Source: Clostridium zeae (GTDB lineage Bacteria > Bacillota > Clostridia > Clostridiales > Clostridiaceae). Taken from it: 64,000 bases of DNA. The stretch spans positions 306,287 to 370,286 of the forward strand of contig NZ_BMBA01000002.1 of the NCBI RefSeq assembly GCF_017312485.1. The letters are read 5' to 3'. The notes beneath the pieces were generated by a model, which saw only the letters and a list, made by a program, of their open reading frames with translations, had not been told where the DNA came from and searched no databases. Made by a program: the position numbers and the translations under genes. Position 1 is the stretch's first letter. Every line of letters begins with the position of its first letter. Shown here one piece after another: positions 52,440-60,643 of this stretch.

Positions 52440-53081
52440 ATGGAAGACAACTTTTACACAAAAAAAGAAGAAATAATGAATTCTGTAACTCACGGAATTG
52501 GAACAGCCTTAGCAATAGCTGCTTTAGTAATTGCTGTGGTTTTTGCAGCAATATATGGAACAGTGTGGCATGTAGTTAGCTTTTCTATTTATGGTTCAAC
52601 CTTAGTCCTATTATACCTAGAGTCAACCTTATATCATAGTTTGCCAGGAAAAAATATAAAGAGACTCTTTAGAAAATTTGATCATATGTCAATATTTATT
52701 CTAATAGCAGGAAGCTATACCCCTTTCTGTCTTACTGCATTAAGAGGGGTTATTGGTTGGACAATTTTCGGTATTGTGTGGGGATGTACTGTGCTAGGAA
52801 TAACTCTTAAGGCGTTTTATACTGGAAAACGTGAAGTGCTTTCTACTGTTCTCTACGTTGTCATGGGCTGGCTTATCATGTTTGCGATAAAACCACTTTA
52901 CATGACTATGCCATTTTACGGATTCCTATTTCTAGTTTTAGGCGGGGTATCATACACCGTTGGAGCGTTCTTCTTCATAAAGGATTCGATAAAGTATAAT
53001 CATGCTATCTGGCACCTTTTTGTAATAGCAGGAAGTGTATTCCACTTCTTCTCTATAATGAGTTTATTACATTTAAGATAA
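52440..53081 (+). CDS. Hemolysin III family (PAQR-type) membrane protein
   Basis: The product has 213 residues and seven membrane helices. Conserved motifs are NSVTHGIGT, STLYHSLP, KFDHMSIFILIAGSYTPF and NHAIWHLFVIAGSVFHFF; the His and Asp residues form the metal site of the PAQR/alkaline-ceramidase-like fold. The family is called hemolysin III after Bacillus cereus, but most members have unknown roles in membrane lipid metabolism. AAGGAGTAA precedes ATG 52440. Confidence 0.93.
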   Translation: MEDNFYTKKEEIMNSVTHGIGTALAIAALVIAVVFAAIYGTVWHVVSFSIYGSTLVLLYLESTLYHSLPGKNIKRLFRKFDHMSIFILIAGSYTPFCLTALRGVIGWTIFGIVWGCTVLGITLKAFYTGKREVLSTVLYVVMGWLIMFAIKPLYMTMPFYGFLFLVLGGVSYTVGAFFFIKDSIKYNHAIWHLFVIAGSVFHFFSIMSLLHLR

Positions 53082-53089
53082 ATCTTGCA

Positions 53090-53139
53090 AAAACAAGGTG
53101 AATCATAACTTAACTAAGTTATCAAATTCACCTTGTTTT
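53090..53139. terminator. Bidirectional terminator between converging genes
   Basis: AAAACAAGGTGAAT (53090-53103) and ATTCACCTTGTTTT (53126-53139) pair perfectly, with an inner ATAACTTA/TAAGTTAT palindrome. T-runs are present on both strands. It separates the hemolysin III gene from the minus-strand acetyltransferase. Confidence 0.88.
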
Positions 53140-53619
53140 TTATTCCTCAACATATTCTAAAATAATCCTTCTTTTCTTAAACCCATATTTATTATAAAAG
53201 TTAATTACATCTTCATTTCCAGCCGCAACAGTAATGATTTTTTTCCTTACATTATTATTTTCCATCCAACTTAAAGATCTTTTTAAAAGTTCATCACCTA
53301 AGCCTAATTTTCTAGCATCTTCTTTTATAAACAACGAGTCAACTTCACCTACTAATTCACTGTCTATTGTGCTTATACAATATGCAATATATTTATTACT
53401 AGAGTCAGCAATAATATCTATGTGCATATGTTTCGAAACCATTAATTTTTTCTTTCTTTCCTCAAAGGTAAAACTTATATATTGATTTTGAAAATCCTTG
53501 GACTTTTCCTTATGTAATTCATTCAGCATCTGCCATAAAGGTCTTACTAAATCTAGTAATTCTATTCCACCAGTTATAAATCTAAATTCATTCATTTTTT
53601 CCATATCAAAAGATTTCAT
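53140..53619 (-). CDS. GNAT family N-acetyltransferase
   Basis: The product has 159 residues. VGEVDSLFIKEDARKLGLGDELLKRSL-like sequence at about 90-115 is the acetyl-CoA region (loop RKLGLG), and NFYNKYGFKKRRIIL is the C-terminal signature. The start ATG 53619 has no strong ribosome binding site; M9 is an alternative. The substrate is unknown. Confidence 0.85.
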   Translation of the reverse strand: MKSFDMEKMNEFRFITGGIELLDLVRPLWQMLNELHKEKSKDFQNQYISFTFEERKKKLMVSKHMHIDIIADSSNKYIAYCISTIDSELVGEVDSLFIKEDARKLGLGDELLKRSLSWMENNNVRKKIITVAAGNEDVINFYNKYGFKKRRIILEYVEE

Positions 53620-53762
53620 TTTTCAATTTCATCTTTTCGATGATCTCCTTATAATTATTATTTCCTTCACTTAAAAGTACAACAGTAATAATTATAATTA
53701 TACCAATAATTGTCTTCTTTACAATATTAGCAAATAGCTTAAATCTTTATTTTACTTAGTCT

Positions 53763-53856
53763 ATGTTTAAGAATCTTGTTGAAATTAATTGGTTATACAG
53801 GAGATGCTATATGAGCGAGCAATTAGAATTAAATGATTTTTTCAGATGGAATGGCG
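53763..53856 (+). repeat. 94-bp repeat, copy 2: relic of a gene start
   Basis: Same length as 24224-24317 with about 11 substitutions and no gaps. It carries GGAGATGCTAT, then ATG and MSEQLELNDFFRWNGAK; the frame stops after 29 residues. Outside the 94 bases the two loci differ. The rest of 53620-53940 is non-coding. Confidence 0.65.
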
Positions 53857-53862
53857 CAAAAA

Positions 53863-53908
53863 ATAACTGGCTAAGACTTAAAATAAAAAATAAATCATAG
53901 CCAGTTAT
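53863..53908 (-). terminator. Intrinsic terminator of the GH19 gene
   Basis: ATAACTGGCTA (53863-53873) and TAGCCAGTTAT (53898-53908) are exact complements, with TTTTTT following on the minus strand. It adjoins the 94-bp repeat. Confidence 0.8.
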
Positions 53909-53940
53909 AATAAATAGTTGCTTATTTAATCTCTTTCACT

Positions 53941-54717
53941 CTATTTAATAACTGCAGCACAAAGCTTATAATATATTTTTCTTTGTTCTACTCCATTATA
54001 ACCTCCGTTTACTCTTACAGTTATCTCTTCTACCGTAGCTCCTCTATCACAAAGTTCATTCATATAATTTGAAGACCACCAAAATCCTGCACTTGTCCAT
54101 GGATAATTTTTAGCAACATAGTCTACGCCTTCCATTACTCTAGGGTCATGAATATCTTCTGAAAATCTCCTATAGTTATCAAATCCGGTAAGCTGAATAT
54201 AACCTGCTCCTTTATACTTTGGCCCATCACCAGCATATCGATTCCCTAAACTTTCTCTATATTCATATGCTAATCCACTTCCTATTTCTTTTGTATATAA
54301 CCCCAAGCCAGACTCATAACTACATTGAGTTATAAAATGTCTTATTCTTTGTAGCGTAGTAATCTCATATCTTTCTAAACATCTATTTAAGTCTTCTACC
54401 ATGGAATCTGTAACGTTCTTCCACCCTATTTCTCTTAACTGTTGCCCAGTTACGTATATCTGCAAATCACCTAACTGTGATTTATTACTGTATTCAGTGT
54501 TATGAGTTAATATAGCTTTATCTATTGCATATTCTGTATTAACTCCTACAACTCCGTCTACTTTCAGTTTATAGTCCGTTTGAAACTGCAGGACAGCATT
54601 ATAAGTAGCTTTTCCAAAATTGCCATCTGCACCTGAAGTACCTAGATTATAGCCCAAGGCCATAAGATTTTCTTGTAGTTTAGTTACCTCTTCTCCAGTG
54701 CTACCAAGCTTAATCAT
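53941..54717 (-). CDS. Peptidoglycan-binding GH19 endolysin-like hydrolase
   Basis: The product has 258 residues. Residues 1-70 are a PG_binding_1 domain (GSTGEEVTKLQENLMALGYN, then VDGVVGVNTEYAI). Residues 85-258 are a GH19 chitinase-like lysozyme domain, with Glu135 in CSYESGLG, Glu144 in YTKEIG, and the motif GAGYIQLTG (170-178). No signal peptide is seen. The domain order resembles phage or spore-cortex endolysins, but no phage genes are adjacent. AAGGAG precedes ATG 54717. Confidence 0.9.
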   Translation of the reverse strand: MIKLGSTGEEVTKLQENLMALGYNLGTSGADGNFGKATYNAVLQFQTDYKLKVDGVVGVNTEYAIDKAILTHNTEYSNKSQLGDLQIYVTGQQLREIGWKNVTDSMVEDLNRCLERYEITTLQRIRHFITQCSYESGLGLYTKEIGSGLAYEYRESLGNRYAGDGPKYKGAGYIQLTGFDNYRRFSEDIHDPRVMEGVDYVAKNYPWTSAGFWWSSNYMNELCDRGATVEEITVRVNGGYNGVEQRKIYYKLCAAVIK

Positions 54718-55008
54718 ACTTTCATAACTCCTTATAAAAAGCTTTGTAGTATATCTTATTTTTTATTATATAATTTGATACTATTATACAAAAACTTTCT
54801 ATTCTATCATTTATAAATTTCAAATGAACTTTTTGTAAATAAAGCAAATAAAAATAATCAAATCTTACCAAATGGTTAATATACTGTAAATATTACAAAT
54901 TATTTAAGTAAATCTTTTACACTATGCTATAATGTCTAAATGATGTACGCTAAAAAGCAACAAACAATTATATATAACAATTGATTTTTCTATAAGGAGT
55001 ATCTTACT

Positions 55009-55749
55009 ATGCTCAATAAATACATTATATTAATAGCTGCAACATTAATAATTCACTTTATTGATACGCTATCATATTCAGTACGACTGAATTCAGTAAA
55101 GAGTGGAAACTTCGCTTTATCAACTTCTTTATTTAATTTAATTGTATTAATTTCTAGAACAGCAAATACCTTTCAAGGTCCACTTATCGGTTACATAATT
55201 GATGATAGTTTAAGAAGTAAATATGATCCTATTAATAATATCAGAGGTGTAATATTTGCAGCTACAGGTGGTACTATTCTTGCTATTATACTAATCCCTA
55301 CTTTTCTAAAACTATTTGAGATTGGTATGAAAAAACTTGAAGTTACTGGTTCTGTGCCAAGTTTAGTTATTCAATCACTAAGCATAAGTAATATAAAAAG
55401 GATAGCTAGAAATACCATAAAGCCTAAGAAATCCATGATTAAAAATCTTAGATATAAAAATATACCGAAGAGACTACTACTGCTAAATGCTTTGATAACT
55501 GGAGTATACACAGTTGGTGTACTTGCTGCTAACTACGCTTCCTTTATGGTACCTGGTAAGGCCAATGCTATAGTTCAATCATCAGGCCTTATAAATGGTA
55601 TTGCATCCATACTTCTAACATTATTTATTGATCCAAGATCAGCTATAATAACAGACGAGGCTTACAGAGGAAAAAGAGAATATGGTGATGTAAAGGCTCT
55701 AGTGATAATGCTAATAGGCACAAAGCTTATCGGTACTCTTTTAGGTTAA
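55009..55749 (+). CDS. amj: Lipid II flippase Amj
   Basis: The product has 246 residues and about six membrane helices. Family motifs are HFIDTLSYSVRLNSVKSGNF, SLFNLIVLISRTANTFQGPL and VLAANYASFMVPGKANAIVQSS. Amj is an alternative to MurJ for moving lipid II across the membrane in Firmicutes; in Bacillus it responds to envelope stress. ATAAGGAGTAT precedes ATG 55009. It is monocistronic, and divergent from the GH19 hydrolase gene with 291 bases between. Confidence 0.93.
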   Translation: MLNKYIILIAATLIIHFIDTLSYSVRLNSVKSGNFALSTSLFNLIVLISRTANTFQGPLIGYIIDDSLRSKYDPINNIRGVIFAATGGTILAIILIPTFLKLFEIGMKKLEVTGSVPSLVIQSLSISNIKRIARNTIKPKKSMIKNLRYKNIPKRLLLLNALITGVYTVGVLAANYASFMVPGKANAIVQSSGLINGIASILLTLFIDPRSAIITDEAYRGKREYGDVKALVIMLIGTKLIGTLLG

Positions 55750-55798
55750 CTTCTTCTTGTGCCATCTGCTAAATTATTAGCTTTTATATACCGATAAA

Positions 55799-55846
55799 AA
55801 TAAAAACCATATGTCTAAAGCTATCTCAAGACACATGGTTTTTATT
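55799..55846. terminator. Bidirectional terminator between amj and the aminotransferase gene
   Basis: AATAAAAACCATATGTCT (55799-55816) and AGACACATGGTTTTTATT (55829-55846) pair with one mismatch; T-runs are within the outer arms on both strands. Confidence 0.85.
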
Positions 55847-57022
55847 CTATTCTGTTTCTTTAATCCTAGAAACAAATCTCTTTATCCTCTTCATTGCTTC
55901 CATTATCTCATCCATTGAAGTTGCATAACATGCTCTTATAAAGCCTGCACCACAATCACCAAAGGCATTTCCTGGTACCACAAGAATCTTTTCCTCTAAA
56001 AGTAGTTTTTCACAGAATTCATCCGATGTAAGTCCTGTGGATTTAATGCATGGGAATACATAAAAAGCTCCTAGTGGTTCAAAACATTCAAGTCCCATCT
56101 CATTGAAAGCATTTAGCATTACTCTTCTTCTTCTATTGTACTCTCTTACCATTTCTTGAACATCATCATCACAATTTCTAAGGCCTTCAATTGCTCCATA
56201 TTGAGCTGTTGTAGGTGAACTCATTATTGCATATTGATGTATTTTCTTCATAGCATCTATTAATATCGGATGGCCACAAACATAGCCTAGTCTCCAACCA
56301 GTCATAGCAAAAGCCTTAGAAAATCCATTTATAACTAAGGTTTTATCTTTTATTTCTGGAAAGCTTGCTATAGAAACATGTTTTTCTCCATAAGATAACT
56401 CCGAGTATATCTCATCAGATAATATTATTATATTTTTATCTTCTAGGAACTTCACAATAGGTTCAAGTTCTTCCCTTGTCATAATAGCTCCCGTTGGATT
56501 ATTTGGAAAAGGAACTATAAGAACCTTAGTCTTCTCAGTAATTGCTTCTTCTAAAAGTTCAACAGTAAGCTTGAATTGATCCTCAGCTCTCAAATTTATA
56601 ACTACTGGAGTTGCTCCGGTAAAAGTAGTACATCCTTTATATGCTACAAAGCTTGGTTCCGGAATAATAACTTCATCTCCTGGTCCAACTAAAGCTCTAA
56701 GCGCTATATCGATACCTTCACTTCCACCAACAGTTACAATTATTTGATCTTTAGGATCATATTTCAAGCTATACTTTCTATCTAGATAAGCTGATATTTC
56801 CTCTCTTAGCTCTAAAAATCCTGCATTGGATGAGTAATGTGTATGCCCTTTTTCTAGTGAATATATTCCTGCTTCTCTTATATTCCAAGGTGTTACAAAG
56901 TCTGGCTCTCCAACACCTAAGGATATAACATCATCCATTTCATTTATAAGATCGAAATACTTTCTTATACCAGAAGGAGGCATATCTCTTACATTTGATT
57001 TAATCATATCTTCAAGCATCAT
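55847..57022 (-). CDS. Class I/II PLP-dependent aminotransferase
   Basis: The product has 391 residues of fold type I. ISLGVGEPDFVTP, HTHYSSNAGFLELREEI, VPFPNNPTGAIM, and the PLP Lys in INGFSKAFAMTGWRLGY, with the C-terminal Arg in GAGFIRACYAT. It belongs to the AspB/PatA-like branch; the amino acid substrate is not certain (aromatic or alanine-type are common). Its ATG overlaps the stop of the Lrp gene (ATGATG), so the two are translationally coupled. Feast/famine control by the neighbour is likely. Confidence 0.92.
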   Translation of the reverse strand: MMLEDMIKSNVRDMPPSGIRKYFDLINEMDDVISLGVGEPDFVTPWNIREAGIYSLEKGHTHYSSNAGFLELREEISAYLDRKYSLKYDPKDQIIVTVGGSEGIDIALRALVGPGDEVIIPEPSFVAYKGCTTFTGATPVVINLRAEDQFKLTVELLEEAITEKTKVLIVPFPNNPTGAIMTREELEPIVKFLEDKNIIILSDEIYSELSYGEKHVSIASFPEIKDKTLVINGFSKAFAMTGWRLGYVCGHPILIDAMKKIHQYAIMSSPTTAQYGAIEGLRNCDDDVQEMVREYNRRRRVMLNAFNEMGLECFEPLGAFYVFPCIKSTGLTSDEFCEKLLLEEKILVVPGNAFGDCGAGFIRACYATSMDEIMEAMKRIKRFVSRIKETE

Positions 57023-57498
57023 ATAAATATATCCTCCCTATCATCCCTAGTCTTTTCTTCAAATATAGTTCCATTATCCTTATATTTTTTTAATACAAAA
57101 TGAGTAGCTGTACTCAACACATTTTCTTGAACAGCAAGCTTTTCAGATACAAAAAGCGAAACTTCCTTAAGACTCTTTCCTTCTACTATGACAGTTAAGT
57201 CAAATCCACCTGACATAAGATAGCAAGCCTTTACTTCTGGAAACTTATATATCCTTTCAGCAACCTTATCAAAGCCTTCTCCTCTTTGAGGTGTTACTCT
57301 TACCTCAATTAGAGCTGTAACACTATCTTTATTCGTCTTTTCCCAATTTATCAAAGTTGTATATCCAACAATTACACTGTCATCTTCATACTTCTTTATT
57401 GTTTGCTTGACTTCTTCTAGTGGTTTTCCCGTCATCACCGCTATTTCCTCAGCAGTGTATTTACTGTTCTTTTCTAAGATTTCTAATATTTCATCCAT
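57019..57498 (-). CDS. Lrp/AsnC family transcriptional regulator
   Basis: The product has 159 residues. An N-terminal winged helix (about 1-60: YTAEEIAVMTGKPLEEVKQT, KYEDDSVIVGYTTLIN) precedes a RAM/ACT-like ligand domain (VTALIEVRVTPQRGEGF, GGFDLTVIVEG). Such proteins sense amino acids and often control an adjacent gene, here the aminotransferase. GGGGAGG lies upstream of ATG 57498. The nearest upstream elements are a repeat with a terminator and a T-box. Confidence 0.92.
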   Translation of the reverse strand: MDEILEILEKNSKYTAEEIAVMTGKPLEEVKQTIKKYEDDSVIVGYTTLINWEKTNKDSVTALIEVRVTPQRGEGFDKVAERIYKFPEVKACYLMSGGFDLTVIVEGKSLKEVSLFVSEKLAVQENVLSTATHFVLKKYKDNGTIFEEKTRDDREDIFI

Positions 57499-57543
57499 AT
57501 ATAAAACCTCCCCAAAATATAATAAAAATAAAGTAAAATAGAA

Positions 57544-57656
57544 TGAAAAAAATCGCTGAAGCGGCTTTCTTCAGTGGTTTTTTTTGCGCATCTGCCTTTC
57601 CGAATGCATATGAGGAAAATTTGGCAGGCGACATAAATCTTATTTTTTATTCTTTC
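57544..57656 (-). repeat. Dispersed intergenic repeat, copy B, with terminator
   Basis: On the minus strand AGAATAAAAAA, GTCGCCTGCCAAATTTTCC, a loop, CGGAAAGGCAGATGCGC and an A-run lead into a CACTGAAG/CTTCAGCG hairpin followed by seven Ts. CGCCTGCC can pair with GGCAGATGCG and TTTCC with GGAAA, so the whole is foldable. It closely resembles 19657-19770. It lies between the T-box and the Lrp gene and should stop transcription coming from the T-box. Confidence 0.7.
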
Positions 57657-57730
57657 TCTGATATATGCATTTAAGCCATCTACATATACTTATCCACAAC
57701 TTTATCTAAAATATAACTTCCAAAAGAATA

Positions 57731-58099
57731 AAAAAACTCCTCAATCCCTGGAAAGGGACGAAGGAGTATATTCGCGGTACCACCCTAATTAGTGCCTAAG
57801 CACTCTCTTAGTAGGAACATAGTATTCTTAGTTAAAAGATAATTAGCATACAAGCCTATTGTAACCAATAAGCTCTTAATATCTAATCAAACTTAATCCT
57901 AAAAATCTTTAATTCCCGTCCTCTATAACGTGAGGTCACGTCTTTGCCTACTTAAGACTAAAAATTAATCTTATTTCTCAGCAAGAGATTCAAAGACTGC
58001 TTCCATAAAGTTTTTCTGCTATGCTTCCACCATCCATAACTCTCTTTAAGAAATTACTTAATGTACTCTTTCTTATCAATATCTTTAGCAATGCAATTT
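57731..58099 (-). promoter_or_regulatory. T-box riboswitch, specifier tentatively UCU (Ser), separated from any gene
   Basis: On the minus strand stem I (AGAGAG, GGTGGAAGC-type motifs) leads to TTTGAATCTCTTG; by the GAA-codon rule seen in the Trp T-box the specifier is TCT at 57988-57986. The T-box AGGGTGGTACCGCG (57786-57773) is perfect and the terminator ACTCC...GGAGT with a T-run ends at 57731. ATC or AAT specifiers are less likely alternatives. The next same-strand gene starts at 57498, beyond repeat copy B with its own terminator. Confidence 0.9.
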
Positions 58100-58105
58100 T
58101 TATTT

Positions 58106-58134
58106 ATTATACAAGTAAAATAAATAATTTTCAA
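58106..58134 (-). promoter_or_regulatory. Promoter of the second T-box
   Basis: On the minus strand TTGAAA (58134-58129) and TATAAT (58111-58106) are spaced by exactly 17 bases, giving a start near 58099. From 58135 to 58255 no gene or clear terminator is seen beyond a small AAAAGT/ACTTTT hairpin. Confidence 0.85.
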
Positions 58135-58255
58135 TAGTTTTATATATTTTTTATCATTCTATTAATATATCCACAAAACAAAAATTAAATCTCCTTTGAT
58201 TTTCACATCTATTTTCCAAAAGTTATACTTTTAGAAGCACTGGCAAAATCGTTTT

Positions 58256-59467
58256 TCACTTTTGTATATTCATTTTTATTATCTCAAGCTCATCTATTCC
58301 ACTTACCTCGATATATTCTGCGCCAAGATACTCCATGAAATCGCTAAAACATTTTGCTAAAGCATTTTCCATAGCTTTGGTTAAAGTTATATTTTCTTCC
58401 CACCACCAATTTATTATCTCTAAAGTTTTACTTTTTTTATTGTATTTAGGTTCGAACCTTGCTATAAACTTATCTTTATATATTACTGGCAGCACATAAT
58501 ATCCATACTCTCTTATTTCTTTTGGTTTATATACCTCCCATGTATATTGAAAATCAAATATTTCTTTTATTAGTTTTCTATCCCACATTAGATTATCCAA
58601 TGGGGCTATGAATGAAGCCTTGTTCGGTACTTTAGAACTGCTTAATGTGTCGTGAAGAACTTCCATATCCTCTTTTCTTATATAGAGTGTATGTTCAATA
58701 TCTTCAACTTCAACTGGAAACACCTGACCACTATCTATTAATTCTTGAAAAGCTGTCTTTCTATCATTACTCTTCATCCAATGTATACCAAGCCACGCAT
58801 CGCTAGGCTTATTCCATAAAAGTCCTATCGCACCTATTCTTCTTTTAATTGCCCATTTAAAATATTCTTTTAAGTTTTTATTAGGATCATCTTTTTCTAG
58901 TATCTCTTTATCAATATATTTATCAGTAAAATCATAGAATCTTCTTGTACCTAACTTATGATGAACTATGAGTTCTCCCCAAAAATACATACTTTCAAGT
59001 GCAGCCCTTGATGCTCTCGTTGGTGCCCAAGCCCAATTTACTTTCGTATCAAATTCTAAATCTTTTGATGAAAGTGGCCCCTTTTCTCTAATATCCTTTC
59101 TAATAAATCCTAATATATTATCAATTTCAACATCTTTATTAGAAAATCTTTCGAGCCATTCTTCTCTGTACCTTTTAAAATACGGCCAATCTTCAGTACT
59201 AAAAATGCACATATTTTTATCCCAACCATCAATAAGCTTTCTATCTTCGTACAGTAATTCATACAACATGTCAACTTTAAAATTCTTTATTCTTGACTGC
59301 AACACAAGATTAGAATTGTATCCAGCTACATCTAAAGGATCAAACTGAATGGATCCCACTAAATTTATAAACTCCATTATTCCGTTCTTTCCTTTGAGCT
59401 CTCTTGATGGAAATAGTTTTTGATGATTTAAAATAAACCTAGCAGCATCTTTTTTAGTTATTCTCAT
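58256..59467 (-). CDS. YcaQ/AlkZ-like winged-helix DNA glycosylase (HTH_42 family)
   Basis: The product has 403 residues. The conserved Q-x-D motif lies in GSIQFDPLDV (Gln41, Asp43). FSTEDWPYFKRYREEW, WAWAPTRASRAALES and FIAPLDNLMWDRKLI are family segments, with three winged-helix units expected. YcaQ of E. coli and AlkZ of Streptomyces unhook interstrand crosslinks or excise bulky alkylated bases. A repair role is inferred; no toxin biosynthesis genes are near. GGCGGGAAGA precedes ATG 59467. Confidence 0.88.
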   Translation of the reverse strand: MRITKKDAARFILNHQKLFPSRELKGKNGIMEFINLVGSIQFDPLDVAGYNSNLVLQSRIKNFKVDMLYELLYEDRKLIDGWDKNMCIFSTEDWPYFKRYREEWLERFSNKDVEIDNILGFIRKDIREKGPLSSKDLEFDTKVNWAWAPTRASRAALESMYFWGELIVHHKLGTRRFYDFTDKYIDKEILEKDDPNKNLKEYFKWAIKRRIGAIGLLWNKPSDAWLGIHWMKSNDRKTAFQELIDSGQVFPVEVEDIEHTLYIRKEDMEVLHDTLSSSKVPNKASFIAPLDNLMWDRKLIKEIFDFQYTWEVYKPKEIREYGYYVLPVIYKDKFIARFEPKYNKKSKTLEIINWWWEENITLTKAMENALAKCFSDFMEYLGAEYIEVSGIDELEIIKMNIQK

Positions 59468-59586
59468 TTTCTTCCCGCCTTTTATTATAAAATTATCAAC
59501 TTATATATACATGAAATTCATCATATCCAAACTAAAAAACTTCAAACATAGATTACGTAAGTATCCATTAAAATACCTATACTCAT

Positions 59587-60471
59587 CTATCTTATGTTCT
59601 TATAAAAATTATAAAATTCTTCAATAAAATCTTCTAGATGATCTTTAATATAAACAAAGTTAAACTCTCTATAAATTTTAAACTCTTTAATGGGTACTAC
59701 CTTTATATCACCGGATTCTATTTCGTTAAAAATAGTTTCTTTAGATAATATTGAGTATCCGAGATTTGTATTGATTAAAGATTTTATTGCGCTGATGCTT
59801 CCTATCTCCATATAGCCTGTTAACTCATTGTTTATAATATTTAATTTCTTTAACTTTTTTTCTAATATATTTCTAGTTCCCGAGCCCTTTTCCCTAAGTA
59901 TTAACTCTCCTTTTAGCACTTCTTTCAAATCAACTTCTGTTCTTTTAGCAAATTGATGTTCTTTTGAAACCGCTAATACAAGCTCGTCATCCTTAAGCTT
60001 TTTATGTAAGAACTTATTTCTCTCAAAATCACCCTCAACAATTGCAAGATCAATATCTCCATTAGATAATTTATCTATTATGTTACTTGTATTACTAACC
60101 TGAAGAAATAGTTTAGTATTTGAATGTACTCTTTTATATTTTCCTAGAATAGCAGGAAGTATATAGCCTCCTATTGTCATACTGGCACCTATCTTATAAG
60201 TTCTATTAATAGCATTTTTATTTTTAAGTTCTACTTCAAGAGCCTTATAGTGAAGCTGAATTTCTTTCGAATGTTTATATAATATCTCACCCTCTTCAGT
60301 CAATTTAACTTCTTTTCCTTCTCTGTTAAATAACTTTACCTCATATTCCTCTTCTAAAAACCTAATATGCTGAGATACAGCAGGCTGAGTTACGTTTAAA
60401 ATTTCAGAGGCCCTTGTAAAGTTTTTGAATTCTGCAACAGTCATAAAAGTTTTTAATCTTACATCAATCAT
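59587..60471 (-). CDS. LysR family transcriptional regulator
   Basis: The product has 294 residues. The winged helix-turn-helix is at about 1-62 (FTRASEILNVTQPAVSQHIR, FLEEEYEVKLFNREGKEVKL). The effector domain (about 88-294) is of periplasmic-binding type, with GDIDLAIVEGDF and LREKGSGTRNILE. It is divergent from the YeiH-like gene, 172 bases apart, a conserved pairing (YeiE/CysL-like regulator). AATATTTGGAGG precedes the ATG. It probably regulates its neighbour. Confidence 0.92.
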   Translation of the reverse strand: MIDVRLKTFMTVAEFKNFTRASEILNVTQPAVSQHIRFLEEEYEVKLFNREGKEVKLTEEGEILYKHSKEIQLHYKALEVELKNKNAINRTYKIGASMTIGGYILPAILGKYKRVHSNTKLFLQVSNTSNIIDKLSNGDIDLAIVEGDFERNKFLHKKLKDDELVLAVSKEHQFAKRTEVDLKEVLKGELILREKGSGTRNILEKKLKKLNIINNELTGYMEIGSISAIKSLINTNLGYSILSKETIFNEIESGDIKVVPIKEFKIYREFNFVYIKDHLEDFIEEFYNFYKNIR

Positions 60472-60486
60472 ATTGCCTCCAAATAT

Positions 60487-60540
60487 AATATTTACTTATA
60501 TAAAATAATAACATATAAATTTTACTTATGGTAATATAAA
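60487..60540. promoter_or_regulatory. Candidate LysR operator between the divergent genes
   Basis: TTTACTTAT occurs twice in direct orientation, about 30-35 bases apart (near 60489 and 60520), with AT-rich T-N11-A type dyads between. Position and spacing fit LysR binding, but the sequence is AT-rich and the assignment is tentative. Confidence 0.3.
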
Positions 60541-60643
60541 AACTTCTAATTGGATTTTTCTTTACGATAATACTATATTAAAGATGCGCCAATAAACTTG
60601 ACGATGTAACTTACACTATTATTTTAAAAAGGAGTATTTCATT

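Noticed and set aside
52346-52579. Plus-strand 77-residue frame
   Set aside because: Overlaps the start of the hemolysin III gene in another frame with no ribosome binding site.
53941-54717. Prophage remnant
   Set aside because: Only one endolysin-like gene is present; no integrase, structural or holin genes are adjacent.
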